NCBI GenBank assembly: GCA_021432605.1
Contig: MU271151.1
Location: 744,001 to 808,000, forward strand
Reading direction: 5' to 3'
Length of the DNA: 64,000 nucleotides
Source of the DNA: Coniochaeta sp. PMI_546
Lineage: Eukaryota; Ascomycota; Sordariomycetes; Coniochaetales; Coniochaetaceae
Shown: piece by piece, positions 54,301-64,000 of the stretch
Layout: the number at the start of each line of letters is the position of its first letter
Numbering within the stretch: the stretch's first letter is position 1
Notes under the pieces: model-generated
Seen by the model: only the letters and a program-made list of their open reading frames with translations
Database searches by the model: none
Told to the model about the DNA's origin: nothing
Position numbers and translations under genes: made by a program

Positions 54301-57300
54301 TTGGTTGATCCTAAGACCTTCAAGTACGAAACGCACAGTGACAATTCTATCTTCTTCGAAGTCGACGGTCCCTACAAGGCCATGGTTTTGCCTACGTCAA
54401 AGGAAGAAGACAAGAACTTGAAGAAACGCTATGCTGTCTTCAATGATGACGGCAGTCTGGCAGAGTTGAAGGGATTCGAAGTGAAGCGGCGTGGAGAGCT
54501 CAAGCTCATCAAGATCTTCCAGCAACAGATTTTCAAATTCTTCCTCGAAGGCTCGACCCTTGCCGAGTGTTATGCTGCCGTTGCTAAGGTGGCAAACAGG
54601 TGGCTTGACGTTCTTCACAGCAAAGGTGCGACTCTGGCTGACGAGGAGCTCATGGAGCTCATTTCGGAGAACAGGAGTATGAGTAAGACCCTGGAAGAAT
54701 ACGGCACCCAAAAGTCGACGTCAATCACGACGGCAAAACGTTTGGCCGACTTCTTAGGCCCTCAGATGGTGAAGGACAAAGGCCTGAACTGCAAGTTCAT
54801 TATATGTGCTAGACCGAAGAACGCCCCCGTCACGGAGCGTGCGGTTCCCGTAGCCATATTCTCAGCCGACGAACCGACGAAGCGCGCATTCCTCAAGAAG
54901 TGGCTCAAGGAAGAGCCGGCGGACACCGATCCGCGAGCTCTCCTGGACTGGGACTACTATCTGGAGCGTTTGGGCTCGGTCATTCAAAAGCTCATTACGA
55001 TTCCGGCAGCGCTACAGAAGATCCGCAACCCTGTCCCACGGGTGCCGCATCCGGATTGGCTTCAACGGAGGATCAACATCAAGGATGATAAGATGAAGCA
55101 GAAGAAGATGACGGACTTGTTCGGTCCTACGATCAAAGGGGGCCCGCTTGCGGATATCACCAATCTGAATACTGGTGACATGGAAGACTTTGGTAACAAG
55201 CTGCTCAAACCGAGGACTATCGGCTCAATCACTACAGCTTCGCAGAAAGTGGCAGCCGGTCCAAAGAGGAAATCTCCGGAACCTGCGGCTCCTGAGTCGC
55301 GGGATTCAATGGCTGCACTGCCAAAGAAAATGCCGTCGCCAAGTGAAGACTACGCGGCGTTTTTGGAGTACCAGAAGCAGAAGTGGAAGCTCCAGAAACA
55401 AGCAAGGATTCGACGGAGACATCTGTTCGGAGAGCGGCGCGGTAACCAGCACAACATCCAGACGACACTCCGAAACCAGGCCGAGATCACATACAGAAAT
55501 ACGTGGCAACTTTTGCAGCTGAAGACGACAGACACGCCAGGTCTGGTACTCGCGTATGTGCTCATAGACGCAAAGATCCACACTCTTAAGATCAATGTGC
55601 CACGCCAACTCTTCCTCAATCTGAAGGGCAAAGATCTTCCGGACATTGAGGTTGATGGTTGCCATGTCGAACAAGTCAGCCATACGCTGCCGAACGGGCA
55701 TTCCTCTGTCCATCTGTTCAAGTTGACGGTGCCCGAGGATGTCTACTTCGAAGAGTCGGAGAAGTTCACCATGCTCTTCAACCATCCAAGTGTGGAAGGT
55801 GTGTATGAGAAACAGCTGCCTCTGAACATGCGGGCCGTGCTTCAGTTGGGCAACCTCTGCACCATCGACGAAAGCCAGCCAGGAGTGCTTGGAAGGGGCT
55901 TGGATCACGGGTTCGATCTGTCTAGTCTCATGCGGCCGACGAAGAAGAAGATGTACCTCGAGGCTTCACACATGGCATACATCTACATATCCCACATCAC
56001 CTCAGGGGAGCGCCAGATCTTCGGCCTGTTCTCGACAACGAGTGACGAGGCACACATTGTCATCCTGCACAAGAACAAGGATAGCGGCCAGGATTTGCCA
56101 AACATCACAAAGCTTTACTCGGAGCTCCTCGGGAAACGGAAGGAAGAAGAGGATGGTGACGCCTGGCAAGAATGCTTCCCCTACCAAGAGAAGCTGGCGT
56201 TCAAGGTCAAACAAGTCACAACCAGGCGTAAGGCATACCTCGAGGTCGGAGATATCGTCAGGAAGATGAAGAAAGACGAGTCGCGGCCGACTATGATGGT
56301 CATCCAGTCGTCACAGCGAAATCTTCTTGTCCACGATATCCCCGTCCTTGGCGAGTTCCCCGTTCTGCCGCTCAAGTATGACCAGGCCGACAGTTCGCTA
56401 CCTCCCCTAGGCTGGCAGCTGGTTGTGGCTCGGCGCCTAGTGAATCACTACCTCGGTCTCGGGTCGTGGATTTTGCACATGACGGCACTGGCACGATACG
56501 GAGATGTTCCTCTGTGTAATCTCGAGCGCGATGACCCACGATTCTTGATCGATGTCGCCTACGCCCGCCGGCTCCAGGCGAACAATGTGGTCCTTTGGTG
56601 GTCGCCTACTCCCAGACCGGACCATGCCGGGTATGAGAAGGACGACGTTGCCGGACCTCTTGATACCGTTCAGATGCCGTCTGTGAACATTCCGGGCACA
56701 TATGCCTCCGTCTGCGTCGATCTGGATGTACGGAACCTTGCGATCAACACCATCCTCACGTCGTCTCTCATCAACGAATTAGAGGGCGCCGACAGCATCT
56801 CCTTCAACCCTGCCGCGGATGCTGGTGACGCCTCAGAGGCCAACGAAACTTTCTTCTCCGAGAATGCCTTTGCAAACGCAGGCATCATTGTGTTGCGGGA
56901 GATGGTCAAGTCTTGGTGGGCAGAAGCTTGCAAGGGATCCACTATGGCCGACGTGATGGTACAGCATCTCGTCCGCTGGGTCGAATCGCCTGCCTCGTGC
57001 CTCTATGACCGTGCTCTACACTACTATGTGCAGATGATGAGTCGCAAGGCTCTCCTGCAGCTGATGGCGGACTTCCGGCGAGTCGGTAGTCAGGTCATCT
57101 TTGCCAGCTCCAACCGACTGCTCCTACAGACGACCAAATCCGAGGTCGGCAACGCCTACGCGTATGCGCAGTATATTCTGAAGAGCATCAAGAGCAAGCC
57201 GCTGTTTCACTTTATCGATCTCGAAATCAAGGAATACTGGGACTACCTGGTGTGGTACGACGAGTTCAACTACGGCGGCAAGGCTACGCAAGAAGTGCTG

Positions 57301-58329
57301 GAAAGGGATGAACAGGACCTGCAATTGATCATGCACTGGCAGATGGCAACATTCCTGCCCACTCGTCTGCAGCCCGTCTTCACTGACTGGGTAGTCGAGT
57401 TCATCCAGCTGATGCACAGCATCAAGCGGCCCGCAACTGGTAGCGACCCGACCGCAACTCCGCGGTTAACGCAGCTTCCAATCGTGCGAGGCACACAAGC
57501 GACCATAGGTGAAAACACCGAAACACAGGTGATCCTTGGCAAGTCTTTCGAGCGTCCTCTCAAGAAGGAGATTGCAGCTCTCCTTAACACGCAGAAGCGC
57601 GAGCTGCTGCACCCCGAGCTGGCGGGTGACTACGAATTCCCACAGATGCCGGGCTCGTACCTACCACATCTGTCATCCTCCTCCGCGCCCGAGCAGGCCA
57701 GATCCGATGACACCGATCGCGTCCCCGGCACGGCAGTCGCGACCAAGAAATCGAGCTCCGCCCGCGGCACGGCCAACCCGGTCCTCGAACTGGTCAAGTG
57801 CCTCATGCAGGTCCTCTCCCTCGACAAGAACATTGCCCTCGAGGCTCGCCTGCTACGCAAGGAGCTCCTAGCCATGTTGGACGTCCGCGAGTTTAGCAAG
57901 GTCGCGGCCTTCCAGAACCCGTCCGAGTCGCTACGCATAGAGCAGCTGAGCTGCGACTCGTGCGCGCTGGCGCGGGACTTGGACCTGTGTCGCGACGAGG
58001 ACCTGCTGCCCGACGGCAAGGGCGGGGTGACGCGGTGGAGGTGCACGTTCTGCGAGACCGAGTACGACCGGAACGAGCTCGAGGAGAGGATCCTGGCGGG
58101 CGTCGAGGCGCTGGTCGTGCAGTGGACTACGCAGGATATCAAGTGTCGGAAGTGTGGTGCTCTCAGGGTCAACGAGTTTATGGAGCATTGTACCTGTTCT
58201 GGCGAGTGGGGGGAGAGTGTCAAGCGGGAGGATGTGCTGCGCAAGCTGAGGGTTTATAGGAATGTGGCGAAGTTTTATGGATTGAGGATGTTGGGGGATG
58301 TTGTTGAGGGTGTGTTTGAGGGGCTATAG
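51380..58329 (+). CDS. POL2: DNA polymerase epsilon catalytic subunit
   Basis: Three exons, 51380-52008, 52081-52226 and 52286-58329 (introns 72 and 59 bp), give 2272 aa. It is the leading-strand replicase with 3'-5' proofreading. Exonuclease motifs: AYDIETTK (Asp295, Glu297), TYNGDFFDWPF and YSVSDAVATYY. Polymerase motifs: LDVASMYPNIM (Asp645), NSFYGYVMRKGSRW and DTDGIWC (Asp880, Asp882). The C-terminal half is the inactive second polymerase/exonuclease module. It ends with two zinc-binding clusters, CDSCALARDLDLC...WRCTFC and CRKCGALRVNEFMEHCTC, that contact the B subunit; one of them is proposed to hold an iron-sulphur cluster in some reports. Spacing of catalytic residues is close to yeast Pol2. 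The three-exon model is in frame throughout. Confidence 0.98.
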
Positions 58330-58756
58330 TTGTGTTGAAGTTGCAAGGGTTGTGAGCGTTGTGAGTGCATTGTTGGCGTTGTGTTTATACTTTATTTCGG
58401 CTACTGGCATAGGAGTTTAGGGGCATTACGTGTTCTAGGCTATCAAGCATATTGAAAGGGTTCAGCAAAGCAGTAGCATAACAGTATGAGGTAATAACGA
58501 ACGCCGTCCATCATAGGTCGACCACCTCCACCTGCTGGTCTTGTGAAGTCATGCTCTAGGTTTGTAGCCAATGCTTCCCTCCGTCGCCCGATGCTGCCAG
58601 AATACCCAATCTATAAAGAATACACCATTGACACTTTATGCGTGCAATGTTACGTCAAGCCCATGACAACTTAGGTCCAACCATGCGCCAGCGAGACCTA
58701 CGCCATCGACCTGGGAGAGTTCGATTCTGAGCCCAAATTCCTCCAGCCCGGGAAGC
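58330..58756. other. 3' intergenic region (POL2 / CFEM gene)
   Basis: 427 bp between convergent stops. Nothing recognisable. Confidence 0.5.
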
Positions 58757-59305
58757 TCAGAGGCCAAGGACAGCAAACGCACCAGCGAGCCCCATAACCC
58801 CTAACGCGGCTCCCGTCTTCGCGGCACCATTGCCACTAGCAGTCGGCGTCCCCGTCACCGTAGCCAGTGCCGAGGATACCAGGCTAGACGCCGCCATTAC
58901 ATCCGTGGCATTCTTGTCAGCCGCAACGGCACCACAGATCTCGGGCGCGATGCTTTTGATCTCTGTTCCGACGGTCAGTCTTGTTCATCTCAATGAGATG
59001 GGGGGCAAATCAGGCTGAGGCATACTGCTGATGTCATCGGGGGAACAACCGCTACCGCTGATGATACAAGGTCCCACTTTGGAGACCAGGTTCCCCGAGT
59101 CGGCGCAGAGACAGGTGAAGTCGGTCGGCGCGCAGTTGATGGCTGTTGCTGCTTGCGCGAGGCAGCCGAGTGCGCAGCGGGGGAGGGATGCAACTAGGCT
59201 TGGGAGGTTTGTGGGAGAGCTAGTGGCCGATGAGGATGTTGTGGTGAAGGTTTGGGCTGATGTGAGGGTCAGGAAGACAGAGACGAGGAATAATCCGGGC
59301 TGCAT
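58757..59305 (-). CDS. CFEM-domain protein, probably GPI-anchored
   Basis: Two exons, 59305-59026 and 58962-58757 (63-bp intron with CTGAC branch point), give 161 aa. A signal peptide (MQPGLFLVSVFLTLTSAQ) leads to a Ser/Thr stretch and a CFEM domain with eight cysteines. The core is NCAPTDFTCLC, whose Asp is the heme-coordinating residue in characterised CFEM proteins. The eighth Cys (PEICG) comes from exon 2, which supports the splice. A Ser/Ala/Gly-rich tail ends in a hydrophobic stretch (GVMGLAGAFAVLGL), a GPI-attachment signal pattern. CFEM proteins bind heme or iron, or act at the wall and in host interaction. Which applies here is unknown. Confidence 0.92.
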
Positions 59306-60707
59306 CTTCGGGCTAGGTAACTGTGCAGTATGATGAGAAGTGACGGAAGGCCCGGAGTTTGCGCTTTGGATCACGGTGGGAGGCAGGCTGATCACGGACG
59401 GCCAACCACTATCGCAAAGGTGACAACTGACGGGCTACTCGAACGCAAAGATAGTGATATTGATGCCAATGAAGTGGTAGAAAGATTCGGGAAGCGAAGA
59501 CCAAACATGGATGAATATGAAGAGGTCCAGCAAACTGAGTCAGCTTCGATGCCGTGGCAAACGACGGCAGTCACGGAATGCTATACGCATCTCCGTGTTA
59601 TCCGCTCTTCTCTCCACCAGCTTGCTGATATCTGTGAGAACTGAGAAGCCATAACGAGGATTGCTTCGATGGCACATAATCGCAGAAACAGGTTAAAACT
59701 TCCTATATACTCTATGCGCAGGTTAAGGGTATTCAAGGGTCTAGGAATCTACACACATCTTGAGCAGGAAGTCAATGCAGGGTTCTGACAGGATGGCGCT
59801 TCCCGTCTGCAAGGTCCGGGTCCATGGATACTTTAAATGTGGAGACAAAACGACACTCACTAAAGTCCACACCATGGGAGAGCTGCAATGTCACCAGCTA
59901 AGGTAATGTACGTAGTAAAGGCATCAATCAGGGTAGAGCGTTCTGGGCGAGAAGTAGGACTTTAGTCAGTCGTCGCTCCGGCCATCAATGCAATGCAATC
60001 GAAAGGCGACACCGAGCGTTCTCAATATGGCGGGGAATCGTGCGTCGTCGACGCACTCCGAATGGAGTTAAGGAGAAGAGGTGGAGATAAGGAGAAGTAC
60101 CACAGTAGGAGTTCAACTCGTGGCTGGGGTCAGCCACTTTTCCTCGCATTGTCTCGGACGTTCTCGTCTCGTGGAAGTCTTCCTCTCCTCAATACACGCC
60201 AAGCCAGATTGATTTCAGTGTCCATTACCGATACCACCAATCCAGTACAGCTGTTGACTGCATCTTCGTCGCATTTCGTGTGGCGGCTAGGTACTGGTTG
60301 CGCATTCTTGGGGACCCGCCTCGGCCACCGAGCCGCTCCCATTGCATCGCTCGGACTTTCATCCCACCGGAAAGAGAAAGGGGAATCTTAGTATGGCGGC
60401 ACCTGCATATCGGCGCCCCGGCTGCCCGCGGAGTGCGGCTTCGACCTATGCATCGAGATGATACACATGAGATGGCCTCGACACTCGACTTCGAGCACAT
60501 TTAAAAATAGGATCTTGGCAGGATGAAGTGTATAAATATTGCTTGACTTTCTCGTGTTTTGCTACTCTCTTAATTAACAAATCAAACATAACATCAAATT
60601 CACTGCCGTCTACAACATTCCCAAGTTTGCAACTTGCCCTAGTGCTATAGCTCGGAAAAGTCCTTTCCACCACTTGCAAGACTATTTTGAAGTAGTCAAC
60701 CTCAGTC
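59306..60707. other. intergenic region (CFEM / SDR, divergent)
   Basis: 1.4 kb between divergent starts. A 104-codon plus-strand frame (59330-59644) and overlapping frames at 60130-60500 have no recognisable content. The 120 bp before the SDR ATG are AT- and pyrimidine-rich, as in a leader. Confidence 0.5.
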
Positions 60708-61682
60708 ATGGCCAACACGCGATCAGGTACCGTTCTCGTCACAGGCGGGACAGCCAACCTTGGCTTCTACGCCGCTCGTGACATCGCTCGGGCACACCCC
60801 GACTATGTTGTCGTCCTCGCCTCAAGAACAGACAGCGACAACGCAGCACAGAATATCAACAAGATGCTCAACCAAGACAACACCGTTTTCTTGCCTCTCG
60901 ACTTGTCCGATACAAACAGCGTCCGCAACTTCGTAGAGAGCTGGCCGTCCAAGGGGTTTCCACCTATCAAAGCCCTCCTCCTAAACGCAGGTCTTCAATT
61001 TCCAGGTCCGGTTCAAAAATCGCCGCAAGGTATTGAGAAGACGTTTGCAATCAGCCACGTCGGCCACGCACTGCTCTTCCACCTCCTATGCCCATACTTG
61101 GCGAAGAACGCCCGCATTGTCGTTACTGCGAGCGGCACACACGATCCAGCTCAGAAATCCGGCCTCCCCGACGCCGTGTACAACTCCGCCGAGGAACTGG
61201 CACACCCTACCCCGTTGACCGCCAACAATCCAGGTCGGCAGCGCTACTCAACCGCCAAGCTCGTCAATGTCTTGTGGACCTATGCCGTGCATCGGAGACT
61301 GTCTCAACAGGGGTCAGAGCGCGGGATCACGATAAATGCCTTCGACCCAGGTCTCATGCCCGGCACGGGCCTTGCACGCGAGGCCAGTTGGTTTGTGCGG
61401 TTCCTCTTCTCGCACGTCCTGCCTCCCCTCATCCCTCTGTTGAGGTTGATCTACAACGATAACGTTCATTCTGCGGAGGAGTCTGGTGCTGCACTCGCTC
61501 GACTTGCTATTGGGGCTGACGTCGAGGGCGTGAGTGGGAAGTACTTCGAAGGGTTGAAAGAGATCAAGTCGAGCAAGGACAGCTATGATGAGAGTAAGCA
61601 GGATGACTTGTGGGAATGGACTGTGAATTTTCTGTCTGAGGGGCGAAACGATGAGAAGGCCCGTTTTCAGGAGTTCAAGTGA
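60708..61682 (+). CDS. short-chain dehydrogenase/reductase (SDR)
   Basis: One intronless frame of 324 aa. The Rossmann dinucleotide motif is VLVTGGTANLGFYAAR (residues about 9-24). DLSD and LLLNAGLQ (NAG motif) follow. The catalytic set is Ser in VTASGTHD and YSTAK (Tyr, Lys). The C-terminal part matches retinol-dehydrogenase/WW-oxidoreductase-like fungal SDRs and ends in RFQEFK. NAD(P)-dependent oxidation or reduction of a small hydrophobic substrate is likely; which one is unknown. Its last codons are part of a tandem duplication that continues past the stop. Confidence 0.92.
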   Translation: MANTRSGTVLVTGGTANLGFYAARDIARAHPDYVVVLASRTDSDNAAQNINKMLNQDNTVFLPLDLSDTNSVRNFVESWPSKGFPPIKALLLNAGLQFPGPVQKSPQGIEKTFAISHVGHALLFHLLCPYLAKNARIVVTASGTHDPAQKSGLPDAVYNSAEELAHPTPLTANNPGRQRYSTAKLVNVLWTYAVHRRLSQQGSERGITINAFDPGLMPGTGLAREASWFVRFLFSHVLPPLIPLLRLIYNDNVHSAEESGAALARLAIGADVEGVSGKYFEGLKEIKSSKDSYDESKQDDLWEWTVNFLSEGRNDEKARFQEFK

Positions 61683-61820
61683 GTCCAGACTGGTTGAGTA
61701 AGGCAGTCAGGGAATTTCAAGTTTGACATACATAGAGATGTTTTTTCAGGAGTTCAAGTAAGTCCAAGACTGGTTGACCAAGGTACTTTGGGAGTTTAAG
61801 CTTGACGTACATGGAGGAGA
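61664..61820 (+). repeat. diverged 79-bp tandem duplication at the SDR 3' end
   Basis: Copy 1 (61664-61742) begins TTTTCAGGAGTTCAAGTGAG and includes the last SDR codons and stop. Copy 2 (61743-61820) begins TTTTCAGGAGTTCAAGTAAG. Shared downstream words are AGACTGGTTGA, CAAGTTTGACATACAT in copy 1 and TAAGCTTGACGTACAT in copy 2. Substitutions and small indels separate the two copies. Confidence 0.85.
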
Positions 61821-64000
61821 TCGAATAGCCCATATTTAATAATTATTAGACTCGCAACATGACATTAATTGCAGTTTGGAGCCCAGTTCAGTCTTGAGGT
61901 CAAAATAAGCTTGTGGTAGCCAACTAGAAACCCAAATGCTGACCCATCTCCACTGTGCTACCCCTGGGTGAAGCGTAAGCTGCGAGTAAGCAAGTAAGGT
62001 AATCAAGTAGTGTCCGACTTGGCCATGCTGCAAGATGTGGGCCGAGACTTTAGTTCCAGTTTCCTACGGTATGTCTGGTCAGGTCCATCTAGTCCTATAC
62101 TGACTGCTGAATGAATATCGAGTTTCACCTAGAGGTCCAAAGTGCTAGTCTCTCCGGCTTCCTGGCAGCTCGGCTTTTCAACAATACTAACCAGTTCGAC
62201 AGAATATATATACTAAGTCTGGTCTACTCACCTCCCGTGAAACTCTCTTGAGGTGCCATACGCACATTGATCTCCTATCAGGTCTGAGGCGCGTAATATT
62301 TGAGCTTGCACAGCGTTTACACTAACCTAGACTCTGTACGACTCACGAGCCATACGTGGCTTTAGATCATATGATGACTTCTGCTGCAGGCCACACTCTG
62401 GAGTAGGTCTTACCATGCATATTCGAAGATTATCACTACAAAATCATCATAGACTCCAAAGCACCAGTAACGCAAGCATTCAGCTGCTTAATGAACTTCT
62501 CTGCCGCGTTTCTAACCACCTCACAGCTGAACATGACGTGCGGATTCCTGATCAGCCCCCCGCTCACATGTAAACAATATGCTACATCCTAGATCCACCT
62601 GTCGCTGAAATCGTAGAAAGCCTGGCGAGCAGCTTGCCGGCAGCGGCGGCAGGTGTAGCGTCCCCTAGCAGGCCGATCAATGGCGCCGTTTCCTCCAATT
62701 TGGAGAGCTTGTAGAGTCTAACAACAATGAAAGATCTGCCAACCTCGCCGTGTGTAGTTGCTGGAACCTTCTATATAACTGGCCACAACGGAGTCGCTGA
62801 GGAGGGCGTATTCGTGTAGTTGTTCACTAGAATAGCCGAAGTATTTTCCGTGGTTTAGACAGCGATAGCTAGGTTGTTGAAGGACAAGTAAAACATGATC
62901 AAGCTGGCTGACGTGCACCAGAAATGCAAGACTTTCAATGCTGCATGACATGATAAGTTTGATTTCCACAATCTGGCTTTTCGGGTATCTTGTCGGTCAG
63001 AGTGAGTTGTGCAAGCAGCGTTTTTGTCTTAGAGCCCCACGATTGGGACGCATTGTTCGGCGACGTCTCTTGGAGACCACCATAACCTCGTCAAACCAAG
63101 CCCGCGCTTGTAGGCTTAGATTCTCCTCTGATACACCCGAAATCTCCTATTCTAGTGTTAATACACAAATCGTAAGAGAACAAGGTCCTTGCTATTACAT
63201 CCGGTTTACGCTTTGTAATAGGTGTCGCTAAGCTCCTTTACGAAGCCCGCCCCGGTAGCTTCACGACAACATCCGGCGCTGCTGCCCTGCTGCCAAATGC
63301 GGCGGCACCCCGCAGCTTACGCGCACGTGGACCTATTTCGCTTGTACGATCATACAAGCATCGAAGACTGTGCTCGGCTTAGCATGTGGAAACAAGCTTT
63401 CTCACGTTAGCATTCAAGGATAGGGGTTGGAGCATGTAGACTGGGGAGTCCCGCCCGGGGTGAAGAACATTGTGGAGTTGGTTGGGGAACATGGAGTCAG
63501 CAGCGAGTGCCGGAGACTAGGCCGTCCGTTGCTTATGCGTACATGTCTTAATGACCTTTGAAGCTCCATTAGGGGGAAGATGAGGTGCATTACGTTGTCC
63601 CCTGTCACTCAAAGCGCTGTTCCCGAGCTTAGACTCCAGGTGACTGACACTGGTACAGTATATGAACATGTCAGCGCCGACATATTCCGAGACCGCGCTC
63701 ATGTAAGAACCGTAAACCAGGACTATCGGTAGTAGAAATACAGACGACATAATTTTGCTACCAATTCAAGGCAGTCCAGTGCCACCACACTGCGGGTCCA
63801 AGAGTTCATTCGAGATAGATTAACGAAAAACCCATATTAGTCTCGCCGCGGAACCGAACGGCCATAATGGTGAGGAGAATGGAGATCCCGAAGCTCGTGT
63901 CCTTGAGTCCGTAGCAACTACGGAAATAATCCCGGCTTTCATTTAGGGACAATCCACGGCTACCGAGTGCCGTGATCGTCAATCCAAGCTGCTCTGGTCA
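61683..64000. other. 2.3 kb without a supported gene
   Basis: After the duplication, all frames are under 100 codons, mostly overlapping on both strands, and match no family I know. No tRNA, terminal inverted repeat, telomeric array or transposase motif was found. Confidence 0.5.

Noticed and set aside
61683-64000. Transposon or subtelomeric sequence
   Set aside because: No terminal repeats, transposase or reverse-transcriptase motifs and no telomeric array; left as unassigned.

Overview
The window is nuclear DNA of a filamentous ascomycete (Pezizomycotina, probably a Sordariomycete). This is inferred from the many short 54-125 bp GT-AG introns, the gene families present, and the compact housekeeping genes. 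It contains fungal-type STAND/NACHT proteins, a CFEM protein, VID27, COX20, TSR4 and an intron-containing nuclear tRNA. No species can be named from the sequence alone. I rebuilt exon structures by hand; in every spliced model below except the weak small-protein call, the summed exon length is a whole number of codons and protein motifs continue across the junctions.

Region 1 (1-20.6 kb): the 3' part of a NACHT-ankyrin gene with predicted C-terminal membrane segments, a MATE transporter, a tRNA-Asp(GTC) with an intron, trehalose-6-phosphate synthase TPS1 and VID27 (convergent), a 1.7 kb gene-free stretch with a GTCTAGGC minisatellite, and a four-exon NLR-like gene (lipase/hydrolase-NACHT-degenerate WD40, 1608 aa). 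Two NACHT proteins within 20 kb suggest an accessory, incompatibility/immunity-type neighbourhood.

Region 2 (21-38 kb): a run of metabolic genes: fructosamine-kinase-like kinase, DHA1-type MFS transporter, 2-oxoglutarate/Fe(II) oxygenase sharing a divergent promoter with the transporter, F-box protein, aldehyde dehydrogenase, histidinol-phosphate-aminotransferase-family enzyme, a GNAT acetyltransferase and a prenylcysteine-oxidase-like flavoenzyme. Two weak or decayed small genes lie among them. No PKS, NRPS, terpene synthase or pathway transcription factor is visible. It may be a small backbone-less metabolic cluster or an accessory patch; the sequence cannot decide.

Region 3 (38.6-58.3 kb): dense core genes: CCT6 chaperonin subunit, TSR4/PDCD2, eIF3k, DNA ligase I, aldose 1-epimerase, a conserved disordered protein, COX20 and the DNA polymerase epsilon catalytic subunit POL2. 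The COX20/POL2 promoter holds an ACGCGT box and an E2F-like site.

Region 4 (58.7-64 kb): a CFEM-domain, probably GPI-anchored surface protein and an SDR oxidoreductase whose 3' end carries a diverged 79-bp tandem duplication, followed by 2.3 kb with no recognisable gene.
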